A stretch of DNA of 64,000 bases from Motiliproteus sp965230735 (GCF_965230735.1 NZ_OZ246016.1:744001-808000), one strand, 5' to 3'. Shown: positions 43,060 through 51,912, counted from the stretch's first letter. A program made the numbers and translations. The notes: generated by a model not told the origin, from the letters alone.

Positions 43060-43498
43060 CTGCCAACTGCTCGTCCAGTAATTGCGCTGAATGCTGTTGG
43101 CTTAATGCACGACGGTAATATCCGGAGTTGGGAGAGATACTGACCAGATCGTTTCCTTTCGGAAGGTTCTGGAAAAGTGTGTCGCCGTGCAGAATCTGTA
43201 ATTGAGAGTTTCCACACTGTGCCATATTCAGACAATAAAGCACCGACTCTCCCAAGCTCAGCCCCTCGGGCACGGTAATCAGCTTAACGCTATGCTCGGC
43301 AATGAATGCCTGTTCATAGTCGCTCAGTTCAAAACTCTCCGGAATCGACAGGTAGATATCATCAGAGAGGGGTTCTGCCAGAGCGATCTGGTATTCGTAC
43401 AGACAGCGATTCCCCAGCGGTAGAAAGCTGGGAGGAAGGCACCCCAACTCGCTGGCAAACTCCTGGCTGATATAAGCCCCGGAAGTGATCAGGAACAC
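43049..43498 (-). CDS. Nucleotidyltransferase/kinase fusion, N-terminal part of frameshifted gene
   Basis: A 149-residue frame beginning directly after the HAD phosphatase stop. It carries the start of a nucleotidyltransferase-like domain (FLPLGNRCLYEYQIALAEPL, GLSLGESVLYCLNMA, QILHGDTLF). It reads to DEQLAVGC and stops because of the 7-base tandem copy. Without the extra copy the text continues DEQLAVDGDIVASGYF, the sequence found in the following frame. The two ORFs are therefore one gene. Confidence 0.78.
   Translation of the reverse strand: MFLITSGAYISQEFASELGCLPPSFLPLGNRCLYEYQIALAEPLSDDIYLSIPESFELSDYEQAFIAEHSVKLITVPEGLSLGESVLYCLNMAQCGNSQLQILHGDTLFQNLPKGNDLVSISPNSGYYRRALSQQHSAQLLDEQLAVGC
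43055..43068 (-). repeat. 7-bp tandem duplication causing the frameshift
   Basis: On the minus strand AGTTGGC occurs twice in direct succession. Removing one copy restores an open frame of 1590 bases through 43498-41902 and a protein sequence consistent across the join. Seven is not a multiple of three, so gain or loss of a copy switches the gene off or on. Confidence 0.9.
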
Positions 43499-43891
43499 TC
43501 AATTGCCCTCTTTCAAGCGCTGGGCTTCATCTGCGAGCAGCTTGTCGATTTGTACGGGCTCCAAGCTGGCAAACTCACTGGGTCGAATCGCTTTGTTATC
43601 AACGTAGAAACCTTCAAAGCCGCACCAGGGCTTGCCTACTTGAACCTCATCGTAGGGAACCCGATGCCGGTCAAGCCATTCCAGTATGGTCGGTAACGTA
43701 TGTACATTGATCTTGCCGATGTCGCCTTGATACGTACGCATATTGCGGGCGGTGGCAATACAGATCTCGAACCCCTGTTCTTTGTAGTGGCGTAGCTTCT
43801 CGATAACCGCTAGGTTCGGCTCTTTGGACTCGTAAGGGCCGGGCTTGTCTATCGTCAGGGTGCCGTCCAGATCGATAACCAGTTTTTTCAT
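43499..43891 (-). CDS. HAD-family phosphatase of polysaccharide synthesis
   Basis: A small 130-residue HAD-fold phosphatase with nucleophile motif DLDGTLT (Asp7), motif II ATARN and VQVGKPWCGFEGFYVDNKAIRP (motif III lysine and acidic region). Proteins of this shape sit in capsule loci and remove phosphate from a sugar or small phosphate ester. It is the second gene of the minus-strand cassette. It lies 15 bases after the GT4 gene, and the nucleotidyltransferase/kinase gene begins directly after its stop. The substrate is unknown. Confidence 0.88.
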   Translation of the reverse strand: MKKLVIDLDGTLTIDKPGPYESKEPNLAVIEKLRHYKEQGFEICIATARNMRTYQGDIGKINVHTLPTILEWLDRHRVPYDEVQVGKPWCGFEGFYVDNKAIRPSEFASLEPVQIDKLLADEAQRLKEGN

Positions 43892-43906
43892 GATGGTTCT
43901 TCTGCC

Positions 43907-45001
43907 TTAGCGATTAGATTCAAGAAGGTGCCGGAAAAATGCCCGCGTGTTGGCTACCGCCTGATCGACAGTGAAATGATCCGCTAATCGCTGTCGTGCG
44001 GCCTTGCCCATCTGATGTCGATCTTCAGGCGAATCGATCAGCCGTTTGATCGATTCTCCAAGTGCGGCACCGTCTCCGGGGGCAACCACTAGCCCCGATT
44101 CTCCACTGACGATTAACTCGGCACTGCCGCCGGTGTCCGTTACCACGCAGGGAAGGGCATAGGCCATCGCCTCGATCACGGTTTTGGGTAAACCTTCGCG
44201 TTTTAAGGAGGGCAGTACCGAGATATCACTGGCACTGACCAGGGCTGGAACGTCGTTACGGAAGCCCGCCAAGTGGATTCGTTCCCTGGCCGGGCTTTGT
44301 TTCACCTGGCTGGTAAATTCTTCAGCATCCATACCTCCGCCGACCAGTATCAAGTGGGCGTCGGTATCAATTTGGCCAAAGGCTTCAACCAGTAACGGCA
44401 TCCCTTTACGTGGCCTGGCATTTGCGACGCAGATTACCTTGACGGCAGATCCGGGGATCCCGAACTCGGCCTCTAAATCTGCTGGCTTAACATCCTCGTA
44501 CCAGCGCAGGTCGTGGCCTTTGTAGACGGTGACGACGTTAGATTCTGGTAGAAAAACTCGGGGTCGCAGGTCATCTCGAACGGCGTTAGCGACGCCGATA
44601 ATGCCGTCGATGCGAGGGTTCAGGTGGGTTAGATAGCTGGCCGGATCATGGCGGTAGATATTACCGGTCTGGCCCCGGTAGTTGACGACCTTGACCGGTA
44701 GGCCAATGGCGGCCAGAGCACCGTTGACGATCGCCTTGTTATTGAACAGGTACAGAATATCGTAACTACCCTGCTTGAGCTCGTGTCGAATACGGCGAAT
44801 GGCTGCCCAACTGAATTTTTTTTGTGGATGATAATCGATGACCCGAATGCCCTGTTCCTCAAAACGGGGAGCGTACTCGGATTGACCCTGGGTCATCAGG
44901 GTAAGGTCCACACCGGCTTTATGGAGGCCGATCAACATCTCGGCTTCCGGTCTGACACTGTTCCAAGTATCGGTATAGGAGCTGATAACCAGTACTTTCA
45001 T
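43907..45001 (-). CDS. Glycosyltransferase family 4
   Basis: A 364-residue GT-B fold transferase with the N-terminal strand MKVLVISSYTDTWNS, the nucleotide-sugar motif ANARPRKGMPLLVEAF and the GT4 E-x7-E region SVLPSLKREGLPKTVIEAMAYALPCVVTDTGGSAELI. It is predicted to add a hexose to the LPS core or to a surface glycan. It is first in the cassette GT4-HAD-nucleotidyltransferase/kinase-nucleotidyltransferase-WavE. The divergent second GT4 gene starts 127 bases away. Confidence 0.93.
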   Translation of the reverse strand: MKVLVISSYTDTWNSVRPEAEMLIGLHKAGVDLTLMTQGQSEYAPRFEEQGIRVIDYHPQKKFSWAAIRRIRHELKQGSYDILYLFNNKAIVNGALAAIGLPVKVVNYRGQTGNIYRHDPASYLTHLNPRIDGIIGVANAVRDDLRPRVFLPESNVVTVYKGHDLRWYEDVKPADLEAEFGIPGSAVKVICVANARPRKGMPLLVEAFGQIDTDAHLILVGGGMDAEEFTSQVKQSPARERIHLAGFRNDVPALVSASDISVLPSLKREGLPKTVIEAMAYALPCVVTDTGGSAELIVSGESGLVVAPGDGAALGESIKRLIDSPEDRHQMGKAARQRLADHFTVDQAVANTRAFFRHLLESNR

Positions 45002-45128
45002 CGATAGGGCTCTAGTTTTCCGGCAAAGTGTGCAAGTTTATCATCTGAACGCTGGATTCGCTGGGAGTTCGGTACCTGACGTGCTTTATCGTTATACTCG
45101 CGGGCAAGCCAAGGGGGACAAGCGTTTC

Positions 45129-46169
45129 ATGCCCAAACTATTACATATCAATCTATCCAGTGCTTTTGGCGGTGGCGAGCGCCAAACGGCTAATCTAATC
45201 AGCTTCCTTAGCCGGCAGCCCGATATGGAGCAGATACTGATTACTCGGCCGGGCAACCCATTGGCTGAACTGGGCCAACAACATGGATGTCAGGTTATAG
45301 AAGCCAAGAATCAGCTGCAGCAGCATTTTTCACCGCTATGCCGAGGTGTGGATCTGGTGCACTGTCATGATGGCCGATCGGTCTACTGGGGGCTGTTGCA
45401 TCGCTGGTTGAAGGGTACTCCTTATGTGATTAGCCGCAGAGTCGAGCACCCGATCAGTGCCAAGCGATCATCACGCTGGGCCTATCAGAATGCCGAGAAG
45501 ATCATCTGCTTGAGCCGAGCAATCCGATCCCAGGTGGCTAAGGTGGCGCCGATCGATAAAACAGTGATCATTCCTTCGGCATGCTTTCCCGTTCCAAGCG
45601 ATCCCGAGAAGTCGGCAGCGATTCGGGCATGCTATCCGGGTAAGCGGCTGATTGGCCAGATAGGGGCTCTGATCGATCTTAAAGGTCAGCGTTATACGCT
45701 TGAGGTGGCCAGGCAACTGCAACACAGCCATCCTGATGTTCACTTTCTGTTCTTGGGGTCTGGGCCAAATCTGGGATCGCTGAAACAACAGGCGGCGGGC
45801 TTGAGCAATGTGGAGTTTGTTGGGCAGGTCCAGAATGTTGGAGATTACCTGGCGTGCTTTGAACTGCTGTTGATGCCGTCACTGATGGAAGGGTTTGGTT
45901 CGACCATTCTCGAAGCCATGCATCATGGTGTCGCGGTGATCGCGTCTGAAGTGGGTGGAATTCCCGATATTATCCAAAACCAGTCCAATGGGTTGTTGGT
46001 ACCGCCAGCTGACAGCCAGTCACTGGCGAATGCAGCAGTTTGCCTATTAGACCACCAGGCCGAGCGAGAGCAGATTGCCGAAAACGGCCGTCAGACGGTG
46101 GGTGCCTACCGCCCGGAAGTGGTCTTTAACCAGTGCTGGACGTTATACCAGAATCTGCTGGGCTGTTAG
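45129..46169 (+). CDS. Glycosyltransferase family 4
   Basis: A 346-residue GT-B fold enzyme. It has MPKLLHINLSSAFGGGERQTANL at the N-terminus, the acceptor-side ISRRVEHPISAKRSS, the nucleotide region IGQIGALIDLKGQRY and the C-terminal LLMPSLMEGFGSTILEAMHHGVAVIASEVGGIPDII. It is predicted to build the LPS outer core or O-unit linkage. ATG at 45129 follows AAGGGGGA; the frame to 45030 lacks a start signal. Its 3' end overlaps the 3' end of the O-antigen ligase gene by 44 bases on the opposite strand. Confidence 0.93.
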   Translation: MPKLLHINLSSAFGGGERQTANLISFLSRQPDMEQILITRPGNPLAELGQQHGCQVIEAKNQLQQHFSPLCRGVDLVHCHDGRSVYWGLLHRWLKGTPYVISRRVEHPISAKRSSRWAYQNAEKIICLSRAIRSQVAKVAPIDKTVIIPSACFPVPSDPEKSAAIRACYPGKRLIGQIGALIDLKGQRYTLEVARQLQHSHPDVHFLFLGSGPNLGSLKQQAAGLSNVEFVGQVQNVGDYLACFELLLMPSLMEGFGSTILEAMHHGVAVIASEVGGIPDIIQNQSNGLLVPPADSQSLANAAVCLLDHQAEREQIAENGRQTVGAYRPEVVFNQCWTLYQNLLGC

Positions 46170-47388
46170 ACGGCGTCCCATGCAAGCGCTTTTGATGACT
46201 CAAGCAACCGGCTAGGATGACCACCAGGGCTACCAAAAATACGGTAGTTATGTTGTGGCTTAACATCGCCTGCGTCAGGCCAAAATCAACATAGCCAAAT
46301 ACCAGTAACAAACCAGCGGTGGCCAACTGTAAGTCGACTGATCGCATCCGATAGAAGAAACGTAACAGTAGCGCGTAAAAGGCGAGCAGGGCTGCCAAAC
46401 CGAACACTCCCAGCTCGGCCAGGGTTGTCAGCATTTCACTATGGGCATGACCATAGCCGATATTACGGGCAACCTGCTTTTGGCTAATCAGTTGCTTGAC
46501 GCTGCTTCGATACTCTCCTTCGCCAACTCCGAATACGGGGGACTGTTGGAACATAATCCCAGCGGCACGCCACATCTCTAAGCGAGTGCCCGCTGAGCCC
46601 TCTACACTGCCTTCTTCCGATAGATAGCTGATCGTATCAGCTACAGCCTTATCAACTTTGTATTTGACCAGTTGATTATTTTGATAGACGCCCAAAGTCG
46701 CTATTAAAAAGCATGCATAGATACCGAAGCGTATGGGTTTAATTTCTATAGCTTCGCGAAGAATTAGCCACAGCATAACCGGGATTGCGATCCAACCCCC
46801 ACGGGTTCCTGAAGTAATGGATCCCATCAATCCAAATCCAAAAGCAATAATCGCTAACATAATCAGCCATTTGCTCCGTGGATGGTCCGGTTTCGGCTTG
46901 ATGCAGTAGGTCAACGACAGCACACCTAGTATTAGCGATAGATCACCAAAAGAAATCTTAGAGATATATCCATGAGCTACCACCAAGCCGAGCACATATT
47001 TTTGATAGTAACCAAAACATCCCGCCCCGATCGCACCGATAAAAAGTCCGGCATAGAGCCAGCTTTTTGAGGCGCCAAAGCGCCGGACGGCAAAGAAGAT
47101 CGGTAGCACCAGCAAAAATCTGGAGGCAATATCGAAATCGGCCAGATCGCTGTTCTGGTGCACCAGCATGTTGATTAATACCGCCAGGGGGTAGATCGCC
47201 ATGGCCACCAGCAGAAGCTTCTCGTCCTGCTCCAGCTTAATGCCCCGGTTATGGCGGGTCAGCAGCATGGCGATCGACAATAACAGCATTAGTAAGGCGA
47301 CGGCACCGATCGATCGATCGACCACCAACAGCAGGGCGGTGAACAGCATTAGTGCCAGGTTAAAGCCTTGGGAGAGTACAGCGTGCAT
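46126..47388 (-). CDS. waaL: O-antigen ligase family protein
   Basis: A 420-residue inner-membrane protein with about 10-12 hydrophobic segments and the Wzy_C/WaaL-type periplasmic loop. The conserved GHAHSEMLTTLAELG histidine region lies around residue 315. It is predicted to join a polysaccharide from undecaprenyl-PP to lipid A-core. Its place directly below waaF supports WaaL over a Wzy polymerase, though the two cannot be separated firmly by sequence. Codon usage is AT-richer around 46650-46760, as is common for ligases. Confidence 0.88.
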   Translation of the reverse strand: MHAVLSQGFNLALMLFTALLLVVDRSIGAVALLMLLLSIAMLLTRHNRGIKLEQDEKLLLVAMAIYPLAVLINMLVHQNSDLADFDIASRFLLVLPIFFAVRRFGASKSWLYAGLFIGAIGAGCFGYYQKYVLGLVVAHGYISKISFGDLSLILGVLSLTYCIKPKPDHPRSKWLIMLAIIAFGFGLMGSITSGTRGGWIAIPVMLWLILREAIEIKPIRFGIYACFLIATLGVYQNNQLVKYKVDKAVADTISYLSEEGSVEGSAGTRLEMWRAAGIMFQQSPVFGVGEGEYRSSVKQLISQKQVARNIGYGHAHSEMLTTLAELGVFGLAALLAFYALLLRFFYRMRSVDLQLATAGLLLVFGYVDFGLTQAMLSHNITTVFLVALVVILAGCLSHQKRLHGTPSNSPADSGITSSTG

Positions 47389-47408
47389 GACAACTTCTTC
47401 TGGATTAC

Positions 47409-48419
47409 TTAATTCTGATTAGAGGGGATGCAGGCAAGGACCTGGTCCACGCTGACATCAACTAGCGAATGGTTCTCAGGCAGCTCCCGAATCGCTAGTA
47501 GGCTCTCATCTCCGCCCAGGTCGGCCCGCAGGATATCGGCATTGCGGGTAAGCGGTGGGGTGTATTCGGGGGTGGTGGTTCGGTAGATTGCGATCAGGTG
47601 GCAACCCACGGCGGCGGCGATGTGCATCAGGCCGGAGTCATTGCTGATCGCGTGTTGTGCCAGGGCTAGCAGGTCGACGGCGTCTTCGAGCTGGGTTTCG
47701 CCGCACAGGTTAAGCAGCTCGCAGTTGGCCTGTTGCTGAATCGCATCGGCAACCGCTCGATCTTTGGGTGAGCCTAGGCACCAGAGTTGATAGCCCTGCT
47801 TGGCCAATTGATCCGCTGCTTGTGCCCAGTACTCCGCCGGCCACTGTTTAGCAGGGCCGAACTCAGCCCCGGGCAGTAGAGCTACCACGGGTTTGCTCAG
47901 ATCCAGCTGATGTTGATCGATCAACCGTTGCTGGTTCTTCTCATCGACGGTGAGTTGCGGATCGATGATCGTGGGTGGATCCAGGCTTGGCTTGTCTCCC
48001 AACGCGACCATCCGCTGTACGGCCAGCGGTAGGCGTTCCTTGTCGAGCAGGCGCATGTCGTTGATGACGCCGTAGCGCATCTCGCCACGAAACCCCCGGC
48101 GTTCGGGGACTTCGGCGATCCAAGGTAACAAGGCGGCTTTGAACGAGCGAGGAATCACGATGCTGTGGCTGTATTGACGTTTGACCAGCCCCAGCCCTAG
48201 TTGCCAGCGTTTCTTCAGCCCCAGCTCGCCGTGTTTAACATCCAGCGCGATGGCATTTTCCACCTCCGGCATTCTCGCCAGAATCGGTAATGACCAGCCC
48301 GGTGCCACCACATCGATGGTGCAGTTAGGCTGTTGCTGTTTCAGGTGTTTGAACAGACTTTGGCACATCACCATATCGCCGACCCAGGAGGGGCCGATGA
48401 TCAGCCAGCGTTTTGACAT
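47409..48419 (-). CDS. waaF: Lipopolysaccharide heptosyltransferase II
   Basis: A 336-residue GT9 enzyme that adds the second heptose of the LPS inner core. It shows WLIIGPSWVGDMVMCQSLF, the PRSFKAALLPWIAEVPERRGFRG acceptor block, LLPGAEFGPAKQWP and the ADP-heptose site ISNDSGLMHIAAAVGCHLIAIY. It belongs to the operon gmhA-hldE-hldD-waaF-waaL. A 51-base gap separates it from hldD and 20 bases from waaL. Confidence 0.95.
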   Translation of the reverse strand: MSKRWLIIGPSWVGDMVMCQSLFKHLKQQQPNCTIDVVAPGWSLPILARMPEVENAIALDVKHGELGLKKRWQLGLGLVKRQYSHSIVIPRSFKAALLPWIAEVPERRGFRGEMRYGVINDMRLLDKERLPLAVQRMVALGDKPSLDPPTIIDPQLTVDEKNQQRLIDQHQLDLSKPVVALLPGAEFGPAKQWPAEYWAQAADQLAKQGYQLWCLGSPKDRAVADAIQQQANCELLNLCGETQLEDAVDLLALAQHAISNDSGLMHIAAAVGCHLIAIYRTTTPEYTPPLTRNADILRADLGGDESLLAIRELPENHSLVDVSVDQVLACIPSNQN

Positions 48420-48470
48420 GGTGGGTAATCCCGTGTGATCTGGAGTAGTTGGATGTTCACGCTTGATCGA

Positions 48471-49418
48471 TCAGTCTCGATGCAGCCACTGCATATATTC
48501 GGCAACGCCTTGCTGTACGGTTTTAAACGGCTCGTCGTAGCCCAGGGCCCGTAGTTTGCTGATATCAGCCTGGGTGAAGCTCTGGTAGGAGCCCTTCAGG
48601 TGATCGGGAAACTCGATGAATTCGATCTGGCCCTTGCCGTGGTAGGCGATGACCGAATCGGCTACATCCTTGAACGACTGGCTGCGACCGGTACCGAGAT
48701 TGAAGATCCCTGAGTGCTCCGGGTGGTCCATAAACCACAGATTGACGTTGACTACGTCGCCGACAAAAACAAAATCCCGTTTCTGACCACCAGCTTCGTA
48801 GCCATCGTAGGCACCGAACAGTTTCGGGTCTTCGCCGCGCTGGATCTGGCAGTGATTGTGGTAAGCCACACTGGCCATGCTACCTTTATGTTGCTCGCGG
48901 GGGCCGTAAACGTTGAAGTAGCGGAAGCCGACGACCTGCGAACTGGGCTGCTGAGGCAGAATCCGACGCACGTACTGGTCAAACTGCCACTTGGAATAGC
49001 CGTAGACGTTGATCGGTCCTTCGCAGGCCAGCTCTTCGCGGAAGATCTCGCCCTTACCATAGGTTGCCGCTGAAGAGGCGTACAGAAACGGAATCTCGCG
49101 CTCCAGGCAGTAGTGCAGCAACACTTTGGAGTACTCGTAGTTGTTCTCCACCATGTATTTGCCGTTCCACTCGGTGGTGGCAGAACAGGCACCTTCGTGA
49201 AAAACCGCCTCGATCGGCCCCAAGGCTTCCCCGGCTTTGATTCGGGCCAGGAAGTCGTCCTTGTCTAGATAGTCGCTGATCTGGCAGTCCTGTAGGTTCC
49301 AGAACTTATGCCCGTCGGTCAGGTCATCCACCACCAGAATGTCGGTGATACCCCGATCATTCAGGCCTTTGACGATGTTGCTGCCGATCATGCCGGCGCC
49401 GCCGGTTACGATAATCAT
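48471..49418 (-). CDS. hldD: ADP-L-glycero-D-manno-heptose 6-epimerase
   Basis: A 315-residue short-chain dehydrogenase/reductase that converts ADP-D,D-heptose to ADP-L,D-heptose. It has the N-terminal TGGAGMIGSNIV NADP-binding motif, the catalytic YGYSKWQFD (YxxxK), and the sugar-binding RYFNVYGPREQHKGSMASV. The start overlaps the stop of hldE by 4 bases, joining the last three steps of heptose activation. Confidence 0.97.
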   Translation of the reverse strand: MIIVTGGAGMIGSNIVKGLNDRGITDILVVDDLTDGHKFWNLQDCQISDYLDKDDFLARIKAGEALGPIEAVFHEGACSATTEWNGKYMVENNYEYSKVLLHYCLEREIPFLYASSAATYGKGEIFREELACEGPINVYGYSKWQFDQYVRRILPQQPSSQVVGFRYFNVYGPREQHKGSMASVAYHNHCQIQRGEDPKLFGAYDGYEAGGQKRDFVFVGDVVNVNLWFMDHPEHSGIFNLGTGRSQSFKDVADSVIAYHGKGQIEFIEFPDHLKGSYQSFTQADISKLRALGYDEPFKTVQQGVAEYMQWLHRD

Positions 49419-50866
49419 GAACCTTGATTCTCCTCGGTGGTGCGGATCCGGCGGACGATATTGGTGGTGGAGCAGCCGTCCAGGAAGCCCAGGATGATCA
49501 CTTCACCGCCGTTAAGGATCACCGCCTCGCCGCCGGCGACATCTTCGGCCTTGTAGTCGCCGCCTTTGACCAGGATATCCGGCAACAGCTCTTTGATCAG
49601 TTCGGCAGGAGTGTCATCGACCGAATCCTTGCCGAACGGCACCACCCAATCGACACTGCCGAGGCCGGACAGTACCGCCATCCGTTGCTCCAGCGGGTTG
49701 ATCGGCCGCTCCGGCCCTTTCAGTCGCTCGACCGAGTCGTCGGAGTTGACGGCCACAATCAGCTTATCGCCCAGCGAACGGGCTTGTTCCAGATACTGCA
49801 CGTGACCGGCGTGGAGGATGTCGAAGCAGCCGTTGGTCATCACCACCTTCTCGCCGCGGGCGCGGGCGGTCTGAATCTGTTTTTGCAATGCATGGACGCT
49901 GAGGATACCAGTCTCTTCGACCGCCTCGCCCAGTACCGCGCGGTTAAGCTCCTCGGCGCTCAGGGTAGCGGTTCCCAGCTTGGCGACCACGATGCCGGCG
50001 GCCAGGTTGGCCAGACGGGTGGCGTCTTCGATGGTTTCGCCGGCGGCCAGCGACGCGGCCAGGGTTCCGATCACCGTATCGCCGGCACCGGTGACATCGT
50101 AGACCTCTTGCGCCAGGGTCGGGATATGCAGTTCCTGATCAGATTGGATCAGGGCCATACCGCGTTCGCTGCGGGTCACCAGCAGGGCATCCAGCTCACA
50201 GGCCGTGCGTAAGTTGTGGGCTCGCTCAACCAGCTCGGTATCGTCCTGCCACCAGCCGACCACCGCGGCAAATTCTGACTCGTTGGGGGTAATCAGGGTG
50301 GCCCCGGTATAGCGGCTGAAGTCGGTACCTTTCGGGTCGACCAACACCTGCTTACCGGCGGCGCGGGCACGGGAGATCATCGCTCGGATCTCATCCAGAC
50401 AGCCCTTGCCGTAATCGGAGAACACCACCGCGTCGCAGTCTCGCAGGCAGTGGTCAAAGCGGCTTAGCAGATGGGCGTGATCGTAATCTTCGAAACCGTC
50501 TTCAAAATCGAGTCGGATCAACTGCTGGTTGCGGCTCATGACCCGCAGCTTGGTGATGGTGTCCGAACCCTCGACCTCTTCGAACTCGCACTGAACACCG
50601 GCTTCATTGAGTTGTAACCGCAGACTATCGGCGGCTTCGTCTTTACCGACCAGCGATAGCAGGGTGGCATTGCCACCCAGGGCGACGATGTTCAGGGCAA
50701 CGTTTCCGGCGCCGCCGGGGCGGCCTTCATGATCCTTGATATGGACCACCGGCACCGGTGCCTCCGGTGAAATTCGACCGGTCTGGCCGTGCCAGTAACG
50801 ATCGAGCATCAGGTCGCCCACCACCAGAACGCGGGCGCTGGAAAAGTCCGGAGTAAAGAGCTGCAT
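49415..50866 (-). CDS. hldE: Bifunctional heptose 7-phosphate kinase / heptose 1-phosphate adenylyltransferase
   Basis: A 483-residue two-domain enzyme. Residues about 1-320 are a PfkB/ribokinase-type kinase (DLMLDRYWHG, GRPGGAGNVALN, and catalytic DVTGAGDTVIG). Residues about 345-480 are a cytidylyltransferase-fold adenylyltransferase (TNGCFDILHAGHVQYLEQAR). It phosphorylates heptose 7-phosphate at C1 and then makes ADP-heptose. It is full length compared with E. coli HldE (477 residues). It lies between gmhA (29 bases upstream) and hldD. Confidence 0.97.
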   Translation of the reverse strand: MQLFTPDFSSARVLVVGDLMLDRYWHGQTGRISPEAPVPVVHIKDHEGRPGGAGNVALNIVALGGNATLLSLVGKDEAADSLRLQLNEAGVQCEFEEVEGSDTITKLRVMSRNQQLIRLDFEDGFEDYDHAHLLSRFDHCLRDCDAVVFSDYGKGCLDEIRAMISRARAAGKQVLVDPKGTDFSRYTGATLITPNESEFAAVVGWWQDDTELVERAHNLRTACELDALLVTRSERGMALIQSDQELHIPTLAQEVYDVTGAGDTVIGTLAASLAAGETIEDATRLANLAAGIVVAKLGTATLSAEELNRAVLGEAVEETGILSVHALQKQIQTARARGEKVVMTNGCFDILHAGHVQYLEQARSLGDKLIVAVNSDDSVERLKGPERPINPLEQRMAVLSGLGSVDWVVPFGKDSVDDTPAELIKELLPDILVKGGDYKAEDVAGGEAVILNGGEVIILGFLDGCSTTNIVRRIRTTEENQGS

Positions 50867-50895
50867 GGATTGGTCCGCTTAATTCGTTTCCATCG

Positions 50896-51459
50896 TTAAG
50901 CCAGATCGCTATCGATCTGCTCGCACAACCAGTGGCCGATAAAGATATGGGCTTCCTGAATACGGGCCGTCTCATCGCTGGGGACGGTTACCGAGATATC
51001 GGCCATTCCCGCTAATTTCCCACCGTCACGACCCAACAAGGTCGCCGATTTGATTCCCATGGCTTGGGCTTGTTCCACCGCTTTGATGATATTGCCGCTG
51101 TTGCCAGAGGTGCTGATGCCGATCACCAGATCACCCGGCTTGGCCAGCCCTTCGATCTGACGCGAGAACAGGGTTTCGAACTCGTAATCGTTGCTGTGGG
51201 CGGTGACCAGCGAACTGTCGGTGGTCAAGGCGATGGAACCCAGAGGTCCCCGTTCGGCCTTGTAGCGCACCATCAGCTCCGCCGCCAGATGCTGAGCATC
51301 GGCCGCGCTGCCGCCGTTACCCATCCACAACACCTTGCCGCCGCCGCGCAGACACTCGACCACGGCCTCGGCCAGCGCAACCACCTCGGGACCCAGAGAC
51401 TGAACCCGCTCAAAGGTTTCCTGATGACGTTTGAGCGCACCTTCGAAACTTGAAATCAC
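50896..51459 (-). CDS. gmhA: Phosphoheptose isomerase (SIS domain)
   Basis: A SIS-fold isomerase of 187 residues that turns sedoheptulose 7-phosphate into D,D-heptose 7-phosphate. The motifs GNGGSAADAQHLAAELMVRYK and GISTSGNSGNIIKAVEQA are those of GmhA; the related DiaA is a weaker alternative. The GTG at 51459 is preferred because GGAG lies a few bases upstream, and the longer frame (to 51513) carries an unlikely hydrophobic tail. It heads the heptose operon. The stop is 29 bases before hldE. Confidence 0.93.
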   Translation of the reverse strand: MISSFEGALKRHQETFERVQSLGPEVVALAEAVVECLRGGGKVLWMGNGGSAADAQHLAAELMVRYKAERGPLGSIALTTDSSLVTAHSNDYEFETLFSRQIEGLAKPGDLVIGISTSGNSGNIIKAVEQAQAMGIKSATLLGRDGGKLAGMADISVTVPSDETARIQEAHIFIGHWLCEQIDSDLA

Positions 51460-51552
51460 GCTAGGGACTCTCCGCAGACTGAAAAAAGGAGCCCAGTATA
51501 CCAGAGCCCCCACAGGACTGTTAAAAACCTGAATTGCTTCTATGGGATATGC

Positions 51553-51581
51553 TTGACAGCGATAACTAAACCCGCTTAAAT
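51553..51581 (+). promoter_or_regulatory. Sigma-70 promoter of tRNA-Phe
   Basis: A perfect -35 TTGACA (51553-51558) is followed after exactly 17 bases by TTAAAT (51576-51581). A GC-rich discriminator (ACGCGCC) lies between the -10 and the tRNA, as is typical of stringently controlled stable-RNA promoters. Confidence 0.8.
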
Positions 51582-51608
51582 ACGCGCCTCTTGCGCATCA
51601 GCGCCTGT

Positions 51609-51684
51609 GCCCGGATAGCTCAGTTGGTAGAGCAGAGGATTGAAAATCCTCGTGTCGGTGGTTCGATTCCGCCTCCGGGCACCA
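51609..51684 (+). tRNA. tRNA-Phe (GAA)
   Basis: A 76-base gene including an encoded CCA end. The acceptor stem is GCCCGGA/TCCGGGC, the D arm has GCTCAGTTGGTAGAGC, the anticodon stem is GAGGA/TCCTC with loop TTGAAAA (anticodon GAA at 51642-51644), and the T arm contains GGTTCGATTCC. It is nearly identical in form to E. coli tRNA-Phe. Confidence 0.98.
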
Positions 51685-51692
51685 TCTCTTTC

Positions 51693-51720
51693 AAAGGCTT
51701 GCAATCAAATGCAGGCCTTT
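51693..51720 (+). terminator. Probable terminator of tRNA-Phe
   Basis: AAAGGCTTGCA-ATCAAA-TGCAGGCCTTT forms an 11-bp stem with one mismatch, nine bases after the tRNA. It is followed by a T-rich but interrupted tract (GTTGTTTC). Confidence 0.65.
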
Positions 51721-51809
51721 GTTGTTTCTGGGTTTAGCACATGGCCATCGACCGCGAGTTGAAAGTTGAAAAAGTGCTACTCAGATCGTGGATTTTGTGC
51801 GACATTTCA

Positions 51810-51912
51810 CGCCTCTCAACAGGCGCCTAGTCTGGCGTTATATTTTTCTTTGAGTTTCGCCCTTTCCTAGCGAAACCAAGCTCACGACGATCACTATCGA
51901 CAGAGAGGTCGA
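51810..51912 (+). promoter_or_regulatory. Structured 5' leader of the arginine decarboxylase gene
   Basis: Three hairpins lie just upstream of the gene at 51938: CGCCT/AGGCG (51810-51825), GTTTCGC/GCGAAAC with a 9-base loop (51854-51876), and TCGAC/GTCGA (51897-51912). The gap from the tRNA is 253 bases without another gene. The hairpins are seen; a regulatory role such as polyamine-dependent translation is only a suggestion. Confidence 0.4.
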
